Shown: positions 1 through 8,661 of the stretch, one piece after another
Layout: each line of letters opens with the position of its first letter
Numbering within the stretch: the first letter of the stretch is position 1
Assembly: GCF_014647375.1 (NCBI RefSeq)
Contig: NZ_BMPB01000019.1
Coordinates: forward strand, 18,684 to 82,683
DNA: 64,000 nucleotides
Direction of reading: 5' to 3'
Origin: Parabacteroides faecis
Lineage (GTDB): Bacteria; Bacteroidota; Bacteroidia; Bacteroidales; Tannerellaceae
Position numbers and translations under genes: made by a program
Notes under the pieces: model-generated
What the model was told of the DNA's origin: nothing
The model's database searches: none
Seen by the model: the letters and a program-made list of their open reading frames with translations, nothing else

Positions 1-576
1 TAAAAGCAACAGAGGAAGTGCCACCGCACCGATCAATGCAGGCATCCAGAACTCGCTGACATGTAAATGATTCATGACATACAATCCGACCGACTTGGCC
101 GTTCCCGAACTGACAACCATGCTGACTCCCAACAGGCTCGCCAGAATATCCGTTACCCGGCGTCCTTCTATAAAACTGAAAATAACTCCCCACATACATC
201 CCAGTGAAAGGCCGTTGAGGAACATAGCAGCCACGTTGAACGGAGTGGAAAGCAATCCGAACAGGATCAGCGACGCTTCCGCCAGCAATACAGATGTCAG
301 GATAAACCTGAACCGCTCTTCCGCCCTTAGTTCAGAGATCAGTTTGATACCGATAAACTTAGAGATCACATATCCCAATATCTGTGAGATCGTCACTACC
401 ACCTTATAATCCAGATCAAAAAATTCCGCATTCTCGAAAGAAGCAGCGGTGAACGGCTTGCGAAGTGCATACACCAATGAATAAGATAATAAAGCTGCAC
501 CTCCCGCCCAAAGGATAAAAAGGAAATCGGAAAAGCGTTTCCGGGTTGTTTCATTTATCTGCAAAAAGTGATTCAT
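1..576 (-). CDS. DUF5690 family membrane protein (MFS-like), 3' end cut off
   Basis: The minus strand is open from an ATG at 576 to the left edge, giving 192 codons. The protein starts MNHFLQINETTRKRF. Several hydrophobic segments follow, including ILWAGGAALLSYSLVYALRK, a stretch around SVLLAEASLILFGLL, and a glycine-rich one around GLSLGCMWGVIFSF. This pattern matches the DUF5690 proteins of Bacteroidetes, which resemble MFS transporters. The substrate is unknown. A second ATG a few bases upstream is out of frame and hits a stop at once, so 576 is the start. The gene is divergent from the HTH gene at 771, and the 194 bp between them holds both promoters. The family call is from memory of the sequence pattern and is fairly firm. 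Confidence 0.7.
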   Translation of the reverse strand, partial: MNHFLQINETTRKRFSDFLFILWAGGAALLSYSLVYALRKPFTAASFENAEFFDLDYKVVVTISQILGYVISKFIGIKLISELRAEERFRFILTSVLLAEASLILFGLLSTPFNVAAMFLNGLSLGCMWGVIFSFIEGRRVTDILASLLGVSMVVSSGTAKSVGLYVMNHLHVSEFWMPALIGAVALPLLLL

Positions 577-770
577 ATCATGCTGTCATTTTGTTTTCGG
601 CAGCAAAATTACCCCGGTGATATTACAGGAATATTACTGAACGCATGAATCTATATTATTAATATATAACGATATATCAATAAATTATAAAGAAATATTT
701 ATGTAACATTCATGTAACGGAAATGCAACAACCCGGCCGTTATTTTGTACCATATTTAAGAAGATATTAC

Positions 771-1652
771 ATGATGAACGATTTTCTGGAACTCTACAAA
801 AGAATCGAATATTTAAGGAACAGCGGTATAAAAATGAAAGAGATAGCAGACTGGGTGGGAATGGCTCCCAGTGTGTTGTCATCGCTCTACACAACAGTTC
901 TGCCTGCCTATTTTGAAGGAAGTAAAACGATGCCGCAGGAAGAGGCACTCGATCAGGCGCTGTCGCTGGTCAATAACGTATCCAAACGGCGGCTGCTTTC
1001 AGGACTGGAAGAGACCTTGCAGCGGCTGGATGAACTGGAACCGGCAGAACGGCATACACAAAAAGGAATCCCCTTTGTCGAATCACTTATCGAGGAAATG
1101 TCTCTTTCCGCACGCCAGTTGCCTGATATCTGCGGAGTATATACCAGTTACAGCCTTTCTTCCTCTTCCGATTGTCTGAAATGCGAACCTTATCTGATCG
1201 CGTTATCCGACAATAAAGATCATATCCGTATCGGACGCCTGAATGCTTACGGAGAAGTACAATGGGGCATCGGTGTAAACGGGAATCCCCAGAATCTCTA
1301 TTGCCTGTTCAGCGAAAGCCCGGTTCCGCCCCTTATCCTGGTTACACTTTACCTGCAAATTCCCATGTTCAAAAACCCCGGACAGTTACGGGGATTGTAC
1401 CTTGGACTGGATTACAACCGGAATCCGGTTGCCCGCCGGATCGTTCTCATAAAAGAATCGGAAAACACAGATACGGAAGAATTCCTGGCAATGAAAAGCG
1501 GCCTGATCGCTAAAGAAGATTTCACCCCGGAACAGCAGGCTTATTACGATTATACCTGCCAGACCGGCGATTATATCAAAATGTGTACCGTCCCTTCTCT
1601 CCGCATGGATGAGAGCGACCTGATAAAAGAGAAGAAGATGCTGGCCTTATAA
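771..1652 (+). CDS. Helix-turn-helix-like protein, putative regulator
   Basis: 293 residues. The first 50 (LRNSGIKMKEIADWVGMAPS) read like an HTH module of the Xre type, with the recognition helix around IADWVGMAPSVLSSLY. The rest is a soluble domain I do not recognise. The open frame reaches back to 723, but a near-consensus -7 box (TTATTTTG, one mismatch) lies at 740-747, so translation more likely starts at 771 or 774. The gene stands alone between the divergent DUF5690 gene and the convergent phosphate transporter. DNA binding is inferred from the N-terminus only; no target can be named. Confidence 0.55.
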   Translation: MMNDFLELYKRIEYLRNSGIKMKEIADWVGMAPSVLSSLYTTVLPAYFEGSKTMPQEEALDQALSLVNNVSKRRLLSGLEETLQRLDELEPAERHTQKGIPFVESLIEEMSLSARQLPDICGVYTSYSLSSSSDCLKCEPYLIALSDNKDHIRIGRLNAYGEVQWGIGVNGNPQNLYCLFSESPVPPLILVTLYLQIPMFKNPGQLRGLYLGLDYNRNPVARRIVLIKESENTDTEEFLAMKSGLIAKEDFTPEQQAYYDYTCQTGDYIKMCTVPSLRMDESDLIKEKKMLAL

Positions 1653-1686
1653 AGCCGGCATCTTCTTCCGTTATAATTTCAATTAG

Positions 1687-1726
1687 AAAACAGCACCATA
1701 AGTCATTTTGACCAAGTGCTGTTTTT
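1687..1726. terminator. Bidirectional terminator between convergent genes
   Basis: A perfect 10-bp stem (AAAACAGCAC at 1687-1696 with GTGCTGTTTT at 1716-1725) is followed by one more T. The A-run on one arm and the T-run on the other let it work in both directions, for the HTH gene and for the phosphate transporter that ends at 1732. A second hairpin lies just upstream, 1632-1645 with 1654-1667 (14 pairs, one G-U). It overlaps the end of the HTH gene but has no good T-run. Confidence 0.7.
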
Positions 1727-1731
1727 ACTCC

Positions 1732-3987
1732 TTATTCTTTCTGGAATTTACGGCTAACCTTGATCAGGTTTGCAGTAAATGATACGACATTTTGTGCTTC
1801 CTGCACCATATTCAGGTAAACCATGCTTACCTTAGTACTGCCGCTCTGTCCCTGGATACGTTTCAACTCACCTTTTTTCAGAGCAGTAAGCTGGTTAGTC
1901 AAAGCTACAGATTCTGCAATCACATCATCAAGGCGGTGATAATCGTTCTTTTCGATCATCGAGGCGCAACGTTTCAGATAAACTACAATGCTTTCCGTCA
2001 TCTTTCCGAAATCTGTTTTCTGTATTTCACTCAGCGGACTGAAATTATTGTCTACATGTTCCTTACTCGGTTCCGTCAAACGGCGGACACTGAAGATGAT
2101 CTCACTGGCGAAGTCATTTCCCTGATAATAATACAATCCTTTTTCAACTGCTATATCATGTTCCAGATGTGTAACGCCTAACGTTCCGACGCGTTTCACC
2201 TGTTTCAGATGAATTTTTTTCTCTTCCACCTCATTCAGCACTTTACGCAACTCACGGAGGTTCTCATTCATAAAGCCATGGACTGAACGGTCGAGAGCAT
2301 CTGCCGTAAACAACAAGACTGATTGTAACTCTTCACGGCTATGTTCGCGGAACAAAGAAAGAGCTTCGTGACTATCCGTCGTATCACGCAATTTAGCAAC
2401 AGTCGTATTGACTTCTTCTTTCAAGGCTTCTTTCTTTAACTTTTTCTTATAGGCAATCTGACTACGGATCAGCATATAAACAGCCAGACCGACCATCGCA
2501 GCCATGGCAGCAATACCACCGAAATAGATCACTATGGCAACCAGGAAGCAGATAGTAAATGCCGCACCCGCTGTAATAAACCATCCGCCGATAACGGATA
2601 ACACGCCGGTGATACGGTAAACCGCACTTTCACGTCCCCAGGCGCGGTCAGCCAACGAACTACCCATTGCCACCATAAATGCCACATAAGTAGTTGAAAG
2701 CGGCAATTTCAAAGAAGTACCCAACGCTATCAGCAGACCCGAAAGTACGACATTGACAGAAGCACGCACAAGGTCAAAGCTGGCTCTATCTTCAAGAATA
2801 ATCTCATCGTTATTGAACCGGCTGTCGATCCAGTCTTTCACTCGTGGAGGAACCACGCTCAGGATAGTGCTGGATGCATTATTACAGGTACGGACCAGCA
2901 TACGTGCCACCGGAGATGTACCGAAACTTTCATTCCCTTCCGACTGACGGGACAGATCGAGTGAGGTTTTAACCACATTGTGTGCTTTCTTGGAAGTTGC
3001 CAGGGCAATCACCATGACCAGCCCCGATCCTACCAGGAAATACCAGGGTGTCTGTGCCGGAGCAAGCAACGATCCCATCAGGAAGGTATCTGTTGTAGTC
3101 GTTCCTCCCTGTGCCATCAAATCTATATAAGAAGAGTAACCGACCAAAGGAACACCGATAAAGTTCACCAGGTCATTCCCTGCAAAAGCCAGTGCCAAAG
3201 CAAAAGTACCCAGCATGACAATGACTTTGAACACATTCACTTTCAACCAGTGAAGGATCTGCATCAAAATGGTGAACAGGATAAAAGCTCCCCATACGAC
3301 CAGACTCGTATTGCTATAAACAAGATCTTTCAAATCTCCGTTCATGAACGAACTTTCCTTCAATCCTTTTATCAGCATAAAATAAAGAATGGAAGTAGCT
3401 GCCAGACCGCCGAATAAGGCTATGAAATATTTCGTATGTTTCTTGTAGTTAAATGTAAAGATAAGACGCGAGAGATACTGTACCACGGTTCCGAAGAAGA
3501 AGGCGATCGCCACGGAAAGGAAGATGGCAAGAATCACAGTAAACGCTTTGTCGGTATTCAGCAGATCCCCGAGTTGCAGAGCCCCGTCCGAATGGGCTAT
3601 TTTAACCAGAGCAATGGCTACCGTACCGCCGAGTAATTCGAAAACCAGCGAAACCGTCGTCGAAGTAGGCATCCCCAGCGAATTAAAGATATCGAGCAAC
3701 ACGACATCCGTGAGCATAACAGCCAGCAGGATACACATGATCTCGGAGAAAAAGAAGTGTTGCGGCTGATAGATCCCGTGCCGGGCAATATCCATCATAC
3801 CGTTTGACAAAGAAGCGCCGACAAAAATACCGATTGCGGCAATTACCATAATAACTTTAAACGATGCGGCCCTCGAACCGATTGCAGAATTCAGGAAGTT
3901 TACTGCGTCATTGCTAACTCCGACCGACAGGTCGAACACCGCCAGCACAAAGAGGAAAATTACGAGGAACAGATAAAATGTTTCCAT
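1732..3987 (-). CDS. Inorganic phosphate transporter, PiT family, with PhoU-like tail
   Basis: 751 residues, inner membrane, predicted to import phosphate with a cation. The PiT signature occurs twice, as expected for the inverted-repeat fold: GVSNDAVNFLNSAIGSR near residues 23-39, and AFAGNDLVNFIGVPLVG near residue 270. About a dozen hydrophobic segments fill residues 1-520. The C-terminal 230 residues are soluble, helical and charged (around LFREHSREELQSVLLFTADA) and resemble the PhoU-like extension of Bacteroidetes PiT proteins. The start at 3987 gives a normal first membrane helix. An OprO/P-type porin is divergent from it at 4647, which suggests a shared phosphate role, but that is inference. 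Confidence 0.9.
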   Translation of the reverse strand: METFYLFLVIFLFVLAVFDLSVGVSNDAVNFLNSAIGSRAASFKVIMVIAAIGIFVGASLSNGMMDIARHGIYQPQHFFFSEIMCILLAVMLTDVVLLDIFNSLGMPTSTTVSLVFELLGGTVAIALVKIAHSDGALQLGDLLNTDKAFTVILAIFLSVAIAFFFGTVVQYLSRLIFTFNYKKHTKYFIALFGGLAATSILYFMLIKGLKESSFMNGDLKDLVYSNTSLVVWGAFILFTILMQILHWLKVNVFKVIVMLGTFALALAFAGNDLVNFIGVPLVGYSSYIDLMAQGGTTTTDTFLMGSLLAPAQTPWYFLVGSGLVMVIALATSKKAHNVVKTSLDLSRQSEGNESFGTSPVARMLVRTCNNASSTILSVVPPRVKDWIDSRFNNDEIILEDRASFDLVRASVNVVLSGLLIALGTSLKLPLSTTYVAFMVAMGSSLADRAWGRESAVYRITGVLSVIGGWFITAGAAFTICFLVAIVIYFGGIAAMAAMVGLAVYMLIRSQIAYKKKLKKEALKEEVNTTVAKLRDTTDSHEALSLFREHSREELQSVLLFTADALDRSVHGFMNENLRELRKVLNEVEEKKIHLKQVKRVGTLGVTHLEHDIAVEKGLYYYQGNDFASEIIFSVRRLTEPSKEHVDNNFSPLSEIQKTDFGKMTESIVVYLKRCASMIEKNDYHRLDDVIAESVALTNQLTALKKGELKRIQGQSGSTKVSMVYLNMVQEAQNVVSFTANLIKVSRKFQKE

Positions 3988-4371
3988 AAATGAGTGTTAC
4001 ATATTCGACGACAAAGGTCTGAAACAAATATTTCACATGTGTTACACGGATATTACAAACATGTTACAATTGTTAAAAACGCCCTTATTATTAGAACAAC
4101 ACAGAGAAAACACTCGAAGCTCATATCGCTACCGCAGTAAAAAAATTACGCGAATCGCTCAAACAGGAAAAATAGGCAAGCCACGACTCATTCGGAAATA
4201 CTCCAAAATCGAAACTATTACCACAACCTGGTGTTTTTCCCAAAACTACCGGCAAAGGAAAACGCAATCTGTATCCGACATGAAACCAAAGATAAAGAAA
4301 AAGGATGAAATTTGCCTGCCCTTCAACAGAATTTGCTTGATTTATGAAACAAATCATTCTGACAAATGACA

Positions 4372-4379
4372 TACATTTG
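4372..4379 (+). promoter_or_regulatory. Bacteroidetes -7 promoter box
   Basis: TACATTTG matches TAnnTTTG exactly. Initiation would be near 4386. The first thing downstream is a hairpin with T-rich tail, not a gene. No clear -33 TTTG is seen at the expected spacing. Confidence 0.4.
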
Positions 4380-4385
4380 TTATAT

Positions 4386-4470
4386 AAAACTTATTGGGAA
4401 ATAAGGGGGTCGGTTAAGTAAGAGAGGGAAAGAACTGGAGTCAAATCCGGACTTTCCCTTTCATTGTTTT
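4386..4470 (+). ncRNA. Candidate small RNA or short leader transcript
   Basis: The exact -7 box at 4372-4379 would start a transcript near 4386. At 4425-4459 it folds into a hairpin of two helices: 8 bp (4425-4432 with 4452-4459) and 5 bp (4435-4439 with 4446-4450, one G-U). A T-rich stretch (TTCATTGTTTTTATATTT) follows. The product would be about 75-85 nt with no reading frame of note. It could be a free small RNA, or the aborted leader of the porin gene. There is no similarity to a known RNA family that I recognise. Confidence 0.3.
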
Positions 4471-4606
4471 TATATTTATCGTAACCAGAATATTTTTTGT
4501 TTATCAATAGGGGTATTATCTGAATTTTTGTCTTATTAGTAAAGATGCAAACTCGGTCTATAACCAATATCTTTACAATATCACTTCAATTTTTTCCATT
4601 TTTTTC

Positions 4607-4645
4607 GTTCCTTTACAGTTTCATACTGTAAAGGAACACTTTTTT
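4607..4645 (+). promoter_or_regulatory. Perfect hairpin plus T-run directly before the porin start codon
   Basis: GTTCCTTTACAG at 4607-4618 pairs perfectly with CTGTAAAGGAAC at 4626-4637 across a 7-nt loop. The bases after it are ACTTTTTTC, and the ATG begins at 4647, nine bases past the stem. In RNA this has the form of an intrinsic terminator or a stem hiding the ribosome site. In DNA it is a good two-fold operator. A near-consensus -7 box at 4568-4575 would put the stem inside a leader of about 65 nt. Confidence 0.6.
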
Positions 4646-4646
4646 C

Positions 4647-5777
4647 ATGAAACAAATAACAACCTTATTTCTTATTCTACTTATTACTATTCCGGTTTTC
4701 GCTGTGCCGGACTCTTCTCCCATTGACTGGAAAGTTTCCGGACGTTTACTCCTGGATGGTGGTGCATATATTCATTCCCCGAAAACGTTACATGCCGGTG
4801 CGCATATTTCCGATGTACGATTAGCGGCAAAAGTCCGTATCTATTCATACTGGTATACCAAAATAGATGTCGGCTTCGCAAACAATAAGGTAACACTGAA
4901 AGATGCCTTTACCGAATATGGAAAAGACGGGAATTATTTTCGTGCCGGTTATATGCTTGGTTATTATAGTATAGACCAATCGACCAGTACGAACGATCTC
5001 GTTTTCAACACAGCCTCCAATGTGGCAGAAACATTCTATCCGGACCGCCGGATCGGTGTATCCTATACCCGCTCCCTTCCTTCCTATTATTTATCTGCAG
5101 GTGCATTTTGCGGTGACGGACTCAGTTTTTCCGAAACGACCAGGCCCGGTTATAATTTCTCAGGGCGCGCGGTCTGGCGTCCGCTAAACACATCGGAAGT
5201 TTTGCTTCATATAGGAGCGGGAGCCTTATTCAAAGTTCCCGACAAAGATACGGAAACAGGCCTGCAACAAATCCGGTTAAAGAGTAAGGGAGTCACCTAC
5301 ATTCCTTCCCCACGACCATTGGACCTGGCGTTCGACCACGTAAAAGATCAGATCCAATCGAATATCGAATGTCTCCTGTTCCGGAAAAAGTGGCTTCTGC
5401 AAACAGAGTTCCTCTATACAAAAATCCATCAGAAGGATATCCGCCCTTCTTACTCTGCTCATGGAGGATATATATTGGGAGGATTTCTGCTGAAGGGAAA
5501 CAAATATGCTTATGATGCACTGGATGCCGTACCGGTTATGCCACAGGAACCACATTCGATACTTGTAGCCTGTCGTTATAATTATACGAACCTGAATGAT
5601 TTCAGTAGTCATATTACAGGAGGAAGCCAGCACGATCTATCTATCGGCATCAATTATTATTTCAATACATATATTTCCTCCCGCCTGAACTACGCCCATC
5701 TCTGGATGGATAAGTATTCATTATTAGGCAAATGCGGAATCAATATGATGCAGGTACGGTTGCAGGTACGATTTTAG
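4647..5777 (+). CDS. Phosphate-selective porin O/P family outer-membrane protein
   Basis: 376 residues. It has a signal peptide (residues 1 to about 19, ending near VFAVP), then alternating beta-strand segments such as VSGRLLLDGGAYI and SYWYTKIDVGFANNKVTLKD, and a C-terminal strand ending in MQVRLQVRF with the terminal aromatic typical of outer-membrane barrels. The motif around FTEYGKDGNYFRAGYMLGYY is typical of the OprO/OprP family. The family forms anion or phosphate channels in Pseudomonas; in Bacteroidetes the substrate is mostly untested. The PiT transporter is divergent next door. A perfect hairpin sits between promoter and start codon, so expression is probably controlled in the leader. 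Confidence 0.75.
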   Translation: MKQITTLFLILLITIPVFAVPDSSPIDWKVSGRLLLDGGAYIHSPKTLHAGAHISDVRLAAKVRIYSYWYTKIDVGFANNKVTLKDAFTEYGKDGNYFRAGYMLGYYSIDQSTSTNDLVFNTASNVAETFYPDRRIGVSYTRSLPSYYLSAGAFCGDGLSFSETTRPGYNFSGRAVWRPLNTSEVLLHIGAGALFKVPDKDTETGLQQIRLKSKGVTYIPSPRPLDLAFDHVKDQIQSNIECLLFRKKWLLQTEFLYTKIHQKDIRPSYSAHGGYILGGFLLKGNKYAYDALDAVPVMPQEPHSILVACRYNYTNLNDFSSHITGGSQHDLSIGINYYFNTYISSRLNYAHLWMDKYSLLGKCGINMMQVRLQVRF

Positions 5778-5789
5778 CTATCCATGCAA

Positions 5790-5824
5790 TGTTTTAGTGT
5801 AAAAAGAGCTTTTACACTAAAACA
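5790..5824. terminator. Bidirectional terminator, 15-bp perfect stem
   Basis: TGTTTTAGTGTAAAA at 5790-5804 pairs perfectly with 5810-5824 across a 5-nt loop. It lies between the ends of the convergent porin (5777) and GH20 (5841) genes and serves both. Confidence 0.75.
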
Positions 5825-5840
5825 TTACTTCTTTCATTTA

Positions 5841-7805
5841 TCACTTGCAATAATTCAATACTTCCACATTCGTGATCGTACTCTTGAAATCGCCGGCCTT
5901 CTCCAACGGGAAAACCAATGTACGGACATAACTCATAGAATCCTTACCTCCGTTAAAGAAACGTTTCTGAATTGTCAGATCTTCCTTCAACTGTCCGTTC
6001 ACATACAAACGAGTCGATTTTTCGTCACCGCTGATAGCAATTGAAGCCATTTCATCGGGGTAAAACTGATAATTGAACGTATTCAGGTAGCCGTCACGGA
6101 CAAATCCAAGCTTTCCTGAAACAGGATCGGAAAGATAAAAAACAGCATCCGGCGAACGAAACAACTCGGTCCCTTTTGCTTCGGGAACAGACTTAATATC
6201 GAAAGAAACAGTATATTGATAGCCGATCTCTTTCAAACCGGTTTTCATTCCGGGCTGCAAAGCATCCTGAGTATAAACTGTACGCGGTTTGTTCCCGATC
6301 CGCCCGGCCACATTCACCCCCGGTGCTTCGCTTAATGCGACACGTGAAGTATTGAACGTTTCATAAGGCACCTTGCAGTCTTTGCCGGTCCACATCTTGA
6401 CAGCCAGTGTCTGCATAGCCGGAAAGACACGGTAATGAATATCTTTCGTACTGATTCCGTTACCTGCATGGTCATTCCAAACGGCAAACATACCGCCTTT
6501 GATCTGTTTATGCTTTTCTGGGAAAACCTCTTTTCCGATATGTGCCGGTGTCCAGTCTTTATATAACTTCTCCGTATTCAGGTAGTCATAATAATAACCG
6601 GCAGCCGGAACGATATACAAATAACCGTCGGGAACGCTGACCAGATCGTATCCCTGTTTGATCATTTCCTTCGGATCTGCATAGCCGTTATACCAGGCAT
6701 TCATCAATACGTTTTTAGACTTAACAGGAGTATCGCCGTTGGCATGAGTCAAGGCACCCCAAACACAGGCCTGCTTGCCGAAACCTTCAACAAAACGGAT
6801 ATAATGATCGGTGAATTCGCGGAATTTCTCTACAACATCTTTCTTTTTATTGGAATATTCGTCTGTCCCGATATGAACTCTTTTGCCCCTGAACACAGGA
6901 TTCCGTCCTTCCAGATATTCACGGAACAAGCTGTCGACAAACTGATAAGTTTCCGGTTTAAACAAATCCAGATGATCCATTCCATATTCTTCGCTACCAA
7001 TTTCCGGACGGTATTGCGTCAAAGCTAAAGAATGTGCCGGGACATCTATTTCCGGGATGATCTCGACACCCTGGCTATCCGCCAGCTCCTGTAAAGCAAT
7101 AAATTCCTTTTTCGTATAATAACCGTCACGGGCAGTCAGGCCGGGATACGTTTCACACTCCAGACGGAAAGCGGAATAGGTCTTATTCCAGTCATGTTCA
7201 TAATATTGTTTGAAGGCATTATCATTCAGGTGAATCTGGAATGTATTCATTTTATAGTACGCCATCATCTTCACGTAGTCACGCAGAAAATCCATCGGAA
7301 TGAACTTTCGTCCGCAATCCATCATAAAACCACGGATCGCATAATCCGGATAATCACGCACAGCACCTTTCGGCAATGCCTGATCACTGTTTTGTTCCGT
7401 CATCTGAAGGATCGTACGGGTTGCCCAGTATAAGCCCTTTGCTTTAGGAGCAGATATGCTTACACGGTCTGCAATTCTTACAGCATAACCTTCCTCACCT
7501 AACTGTCTGTCGCCGGACAATGAAAAAACAAAGTCACCGGCAGAGGCTCTCCCCTGTACAACAGTCAGTTTACGCCCGAACATAGTTTCGTAATCTTCAG
7601 CGAACTGATTAGCGACACGGGCAACAGCCGAATCTTTTCCCAACCAAACGATACGGGAAGTGGCAGAGGGTGTAAACATTCCCTGGGCACCTCTCCATTC
7701 CTGCAATTCAGGTATCACGAACGGTTTCTCATTATTGGCAGCAAAACTTTTTCCTAAAAAGAAAGTACATGCTGCAACCAGCATCAAATAGCGTCTTATC
7801 TTCAT
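5841..7805 (-). CDS. GH20 beta-N-acetylhexosaminidase, exported
   Basis: 654 residues. Signal peptide 1-22 (ends SFAAN). A GH20 N-terminal alpha/beta domain spans about 30-150, then the TIM barrel from 155 (YAIRGFMMDCGRKFIP). The catalytic Asp-Glu pair is D315-E316 in HIGTDEYS; many family members have HxGGDE, so the Thr in place of the second Gly is a small departure. The C-terminal 150 residues look like a beta-sandwich (laminin-G-like or carbohydrate-binding; VFYLSDPVSGKLGFVRDGYL). It would release terminal GlcNAc or GalNAc from host glycans in the periplasm or at the surface. It is a single gene between a terminator and the tcdA promoter. The family is firm; substrate linkage is not known. 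Confidence 0.88.
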   Translation of the reverse strand: MKIRRYLMLVAACTFFLGKSFAANNEKPFVIPELQEWRGAQGMFTPSATSRIVWLGKDSAVARVANQFAEDYETMFGRKLTVVQGRASAGDFVFSLSGDRQLGEEGYAVRIADRVSISAPKAKGLYWATRTILQMTEQNSDQALPKGAVRDYPDYAIRGFMMDCGRKFIPMDFLRDYVKMMAYYKMNTFQIHLNDNAFKQYYEHDWNKTYSAFRLECETYPGLTARDGYYTKKEFIALQELADSQGVEIIPEIDVPAHSLALTQYRPEIGSEEYGMDHLDLFKPETYQFVDSLFREYLEGRNPVFRGKRVHIGTDEYSNKKKDVVEKFREFTDHYIRFVEGFGKQACVWGALTHANGDTPVKSKNVLMNAWYNGYADPKEMIKQGYDLVSVPDGYLYIVPAAGYYYDYLNTEKLYKDWTPAHIGKEVFPEKHKQIKGGMFAVWNDHAGNGISTKDIHYRVFPAMQTLAVKMWTGKDCKVPYETFNTSRVALSEAPGVNVAGRIGNKPRTVYTQDALQPGMKTGLKEIGYQYTVSFDIKSVPEAKGTELFRSPDAVFYLSDPVSGKLGFVRDGYLNTFNYQFYPDEMASIAISGDEKSTRLYVNGQLKEDLTIQKRFFNGGKDSMSYVRTLVFPLEKAGDFKSTITNVEVLNYCK

Positions 7806-7918
7806 CGTATTTTAAATTTAAGCGCACAATATTACAGCTTTTTAATCACCCGGACAAGCCCAGAATAAAGGAATAGTTAAAAGATGACTAATAAAAAGGC
7901 GGTTTCTGATTGATTTAT

Positions 7919-7926
7919 TACTTTTG
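7919..7926 (+). promoter_or_regulatory. -7 promoter box for tcdA operon
   Basis: TACTTTTG matches TAnnTTTG. It ends at 7926, so the possible GTG start at 7926 would sit inside the promoter. This supports the ATG at 7944 as the start of tcdA. Confidence 0.55.
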
Positions 7927-7943
7927 TGCTCAAAAACATATTA

Positions 7944-8657
7944 ATGAGTTACAATTGGAACACACGGACGGAACTTTTGCTGGGTGCCGAACGGATGGAG
8001 TACTTATCGCATTGTCATGTGCTGGTTGTAGGATTAGGAGGCGTCGGAGCTTATGCCGCCGAACAGATCTGCCGGGCCGGTATCGGACGCATGACCATTG
8101 TCGATGCCGATACGGTGAATGAGAGTAATATCAACAGACAATTGCCCGCTTTACATTCCACACAAGGGATGCAGAAAGCAGAAGTTGTCGGCCAACGTTT
8201 ACTCGATATCAACCCCCGGTTAAAACTGACGGTACTCAATGAATTCCTGCGTGACGAGCGGACAGAAGAAGTTCTTTCTGCCACAAAGTACGATTTCATC
8301 GTGGATGCCATCGATTCACTCAGTCCGAAAGTGTACTTATTATATTATGCTCACAGGCATGAGATCCCAATTGTCTCCTCAATGGGAGCCGGTGCCAAAC
8401 TCGATCCGTCGCAGGTAAAAATAGCCGATATTTCAAAGACCTGCAACTGTGCATTGGCTAAAGCCGTACGCAAACGTCTTCGGGGAATGGGACTGAACAA
8501 AGGAATCCCGGTTGTTTTTTCGACCGAGATAGCCAACCCGGAAGCAGTGGTAGAAGTGGAAAATGAACAATGTAAGCGGACAACTACCGGAACGGTTTCG
8601 TATATGCCGGCTATTTTCGGCTGTTATCTGGCTTCCTATGTAATAAGAAATATATAA
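7944..8657 (+). CDS. tcdA: tRNA threonylcarbamoyladenosine dehydratase (TcdA/CsdL)
   Basis: 237 residues of the E1-like ThiF/MoeB/HesA superfamily. The glycine-rich nucleotide loop GLGGVG is at 30-35, followed by the acidic [17 protein letters not shown] motif that binds ATP-Mg. The protein starts like known TcdA proteins ([18 protein letters not shown]). TcdA converts t6A37 in tRNA to the cyclic ct6A form. ATG 7944 is chosen because the promoter box lies just upstream. The ABC ATPase gene follows after 4 bp, so they are probably cotranscribed, with no obvious functional link. Confidence 0.88.
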   Translation: MSYNWNTRTELLLGAERMEYLSHCHVLVVGLGGVGAYAAEQICRAGIGRMTIVDADTVNESNINRQLPALHSTQGMQKAEVVGQRLLDINPRLKLTVLNEFLRDERTEEVLSATKYDFIVDAIDSLSPKVYLLYYAHRHEIPIVSSMGAGAKLDPSQVKIADISKTCNCALAKAVRKRLRGMGLNKGIPVVFSTEIANPEAVVEVENEQCKRTTTGTVSYMPAIFGCYLASYVIRNI

Positions 8658-8661
8658 TCAA

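Larger units (their letters stand above)
3988..4646. other. Intergenic region between phosphate transporter and porin
   Basis: 659 bp with no convincing gene. An open frame at 4037-4369 (+) has no family resemblance and a composition like non-coding DNA. The right half is structured: an exact -7 motif at 4372-4379, a hairpin with a following T-rich stretch at 4425-4459, a second near-consensus -7 box (TATCTTTA) at 4568-4575, and a perfect hairpin with T-run at 4607-4645, right before the porin start. Confidence 0.6.

Noticed and set aside
4037-4369. 110-codon plus-strand frame upstream of the porin
   Set aside because: No family resemblance, no promoter just upstream, and it overlaps a region of regulatory structure. 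A minus-strand frame over the same bases is equally long.
4607-4637. Invertible promoter (phase-variation switch) suggested by the inverted repeat before the porin
   Set aside because: The arms are only 7 nt apart, far too close to flank an invertible promoter, and no invertase gene is nearby.
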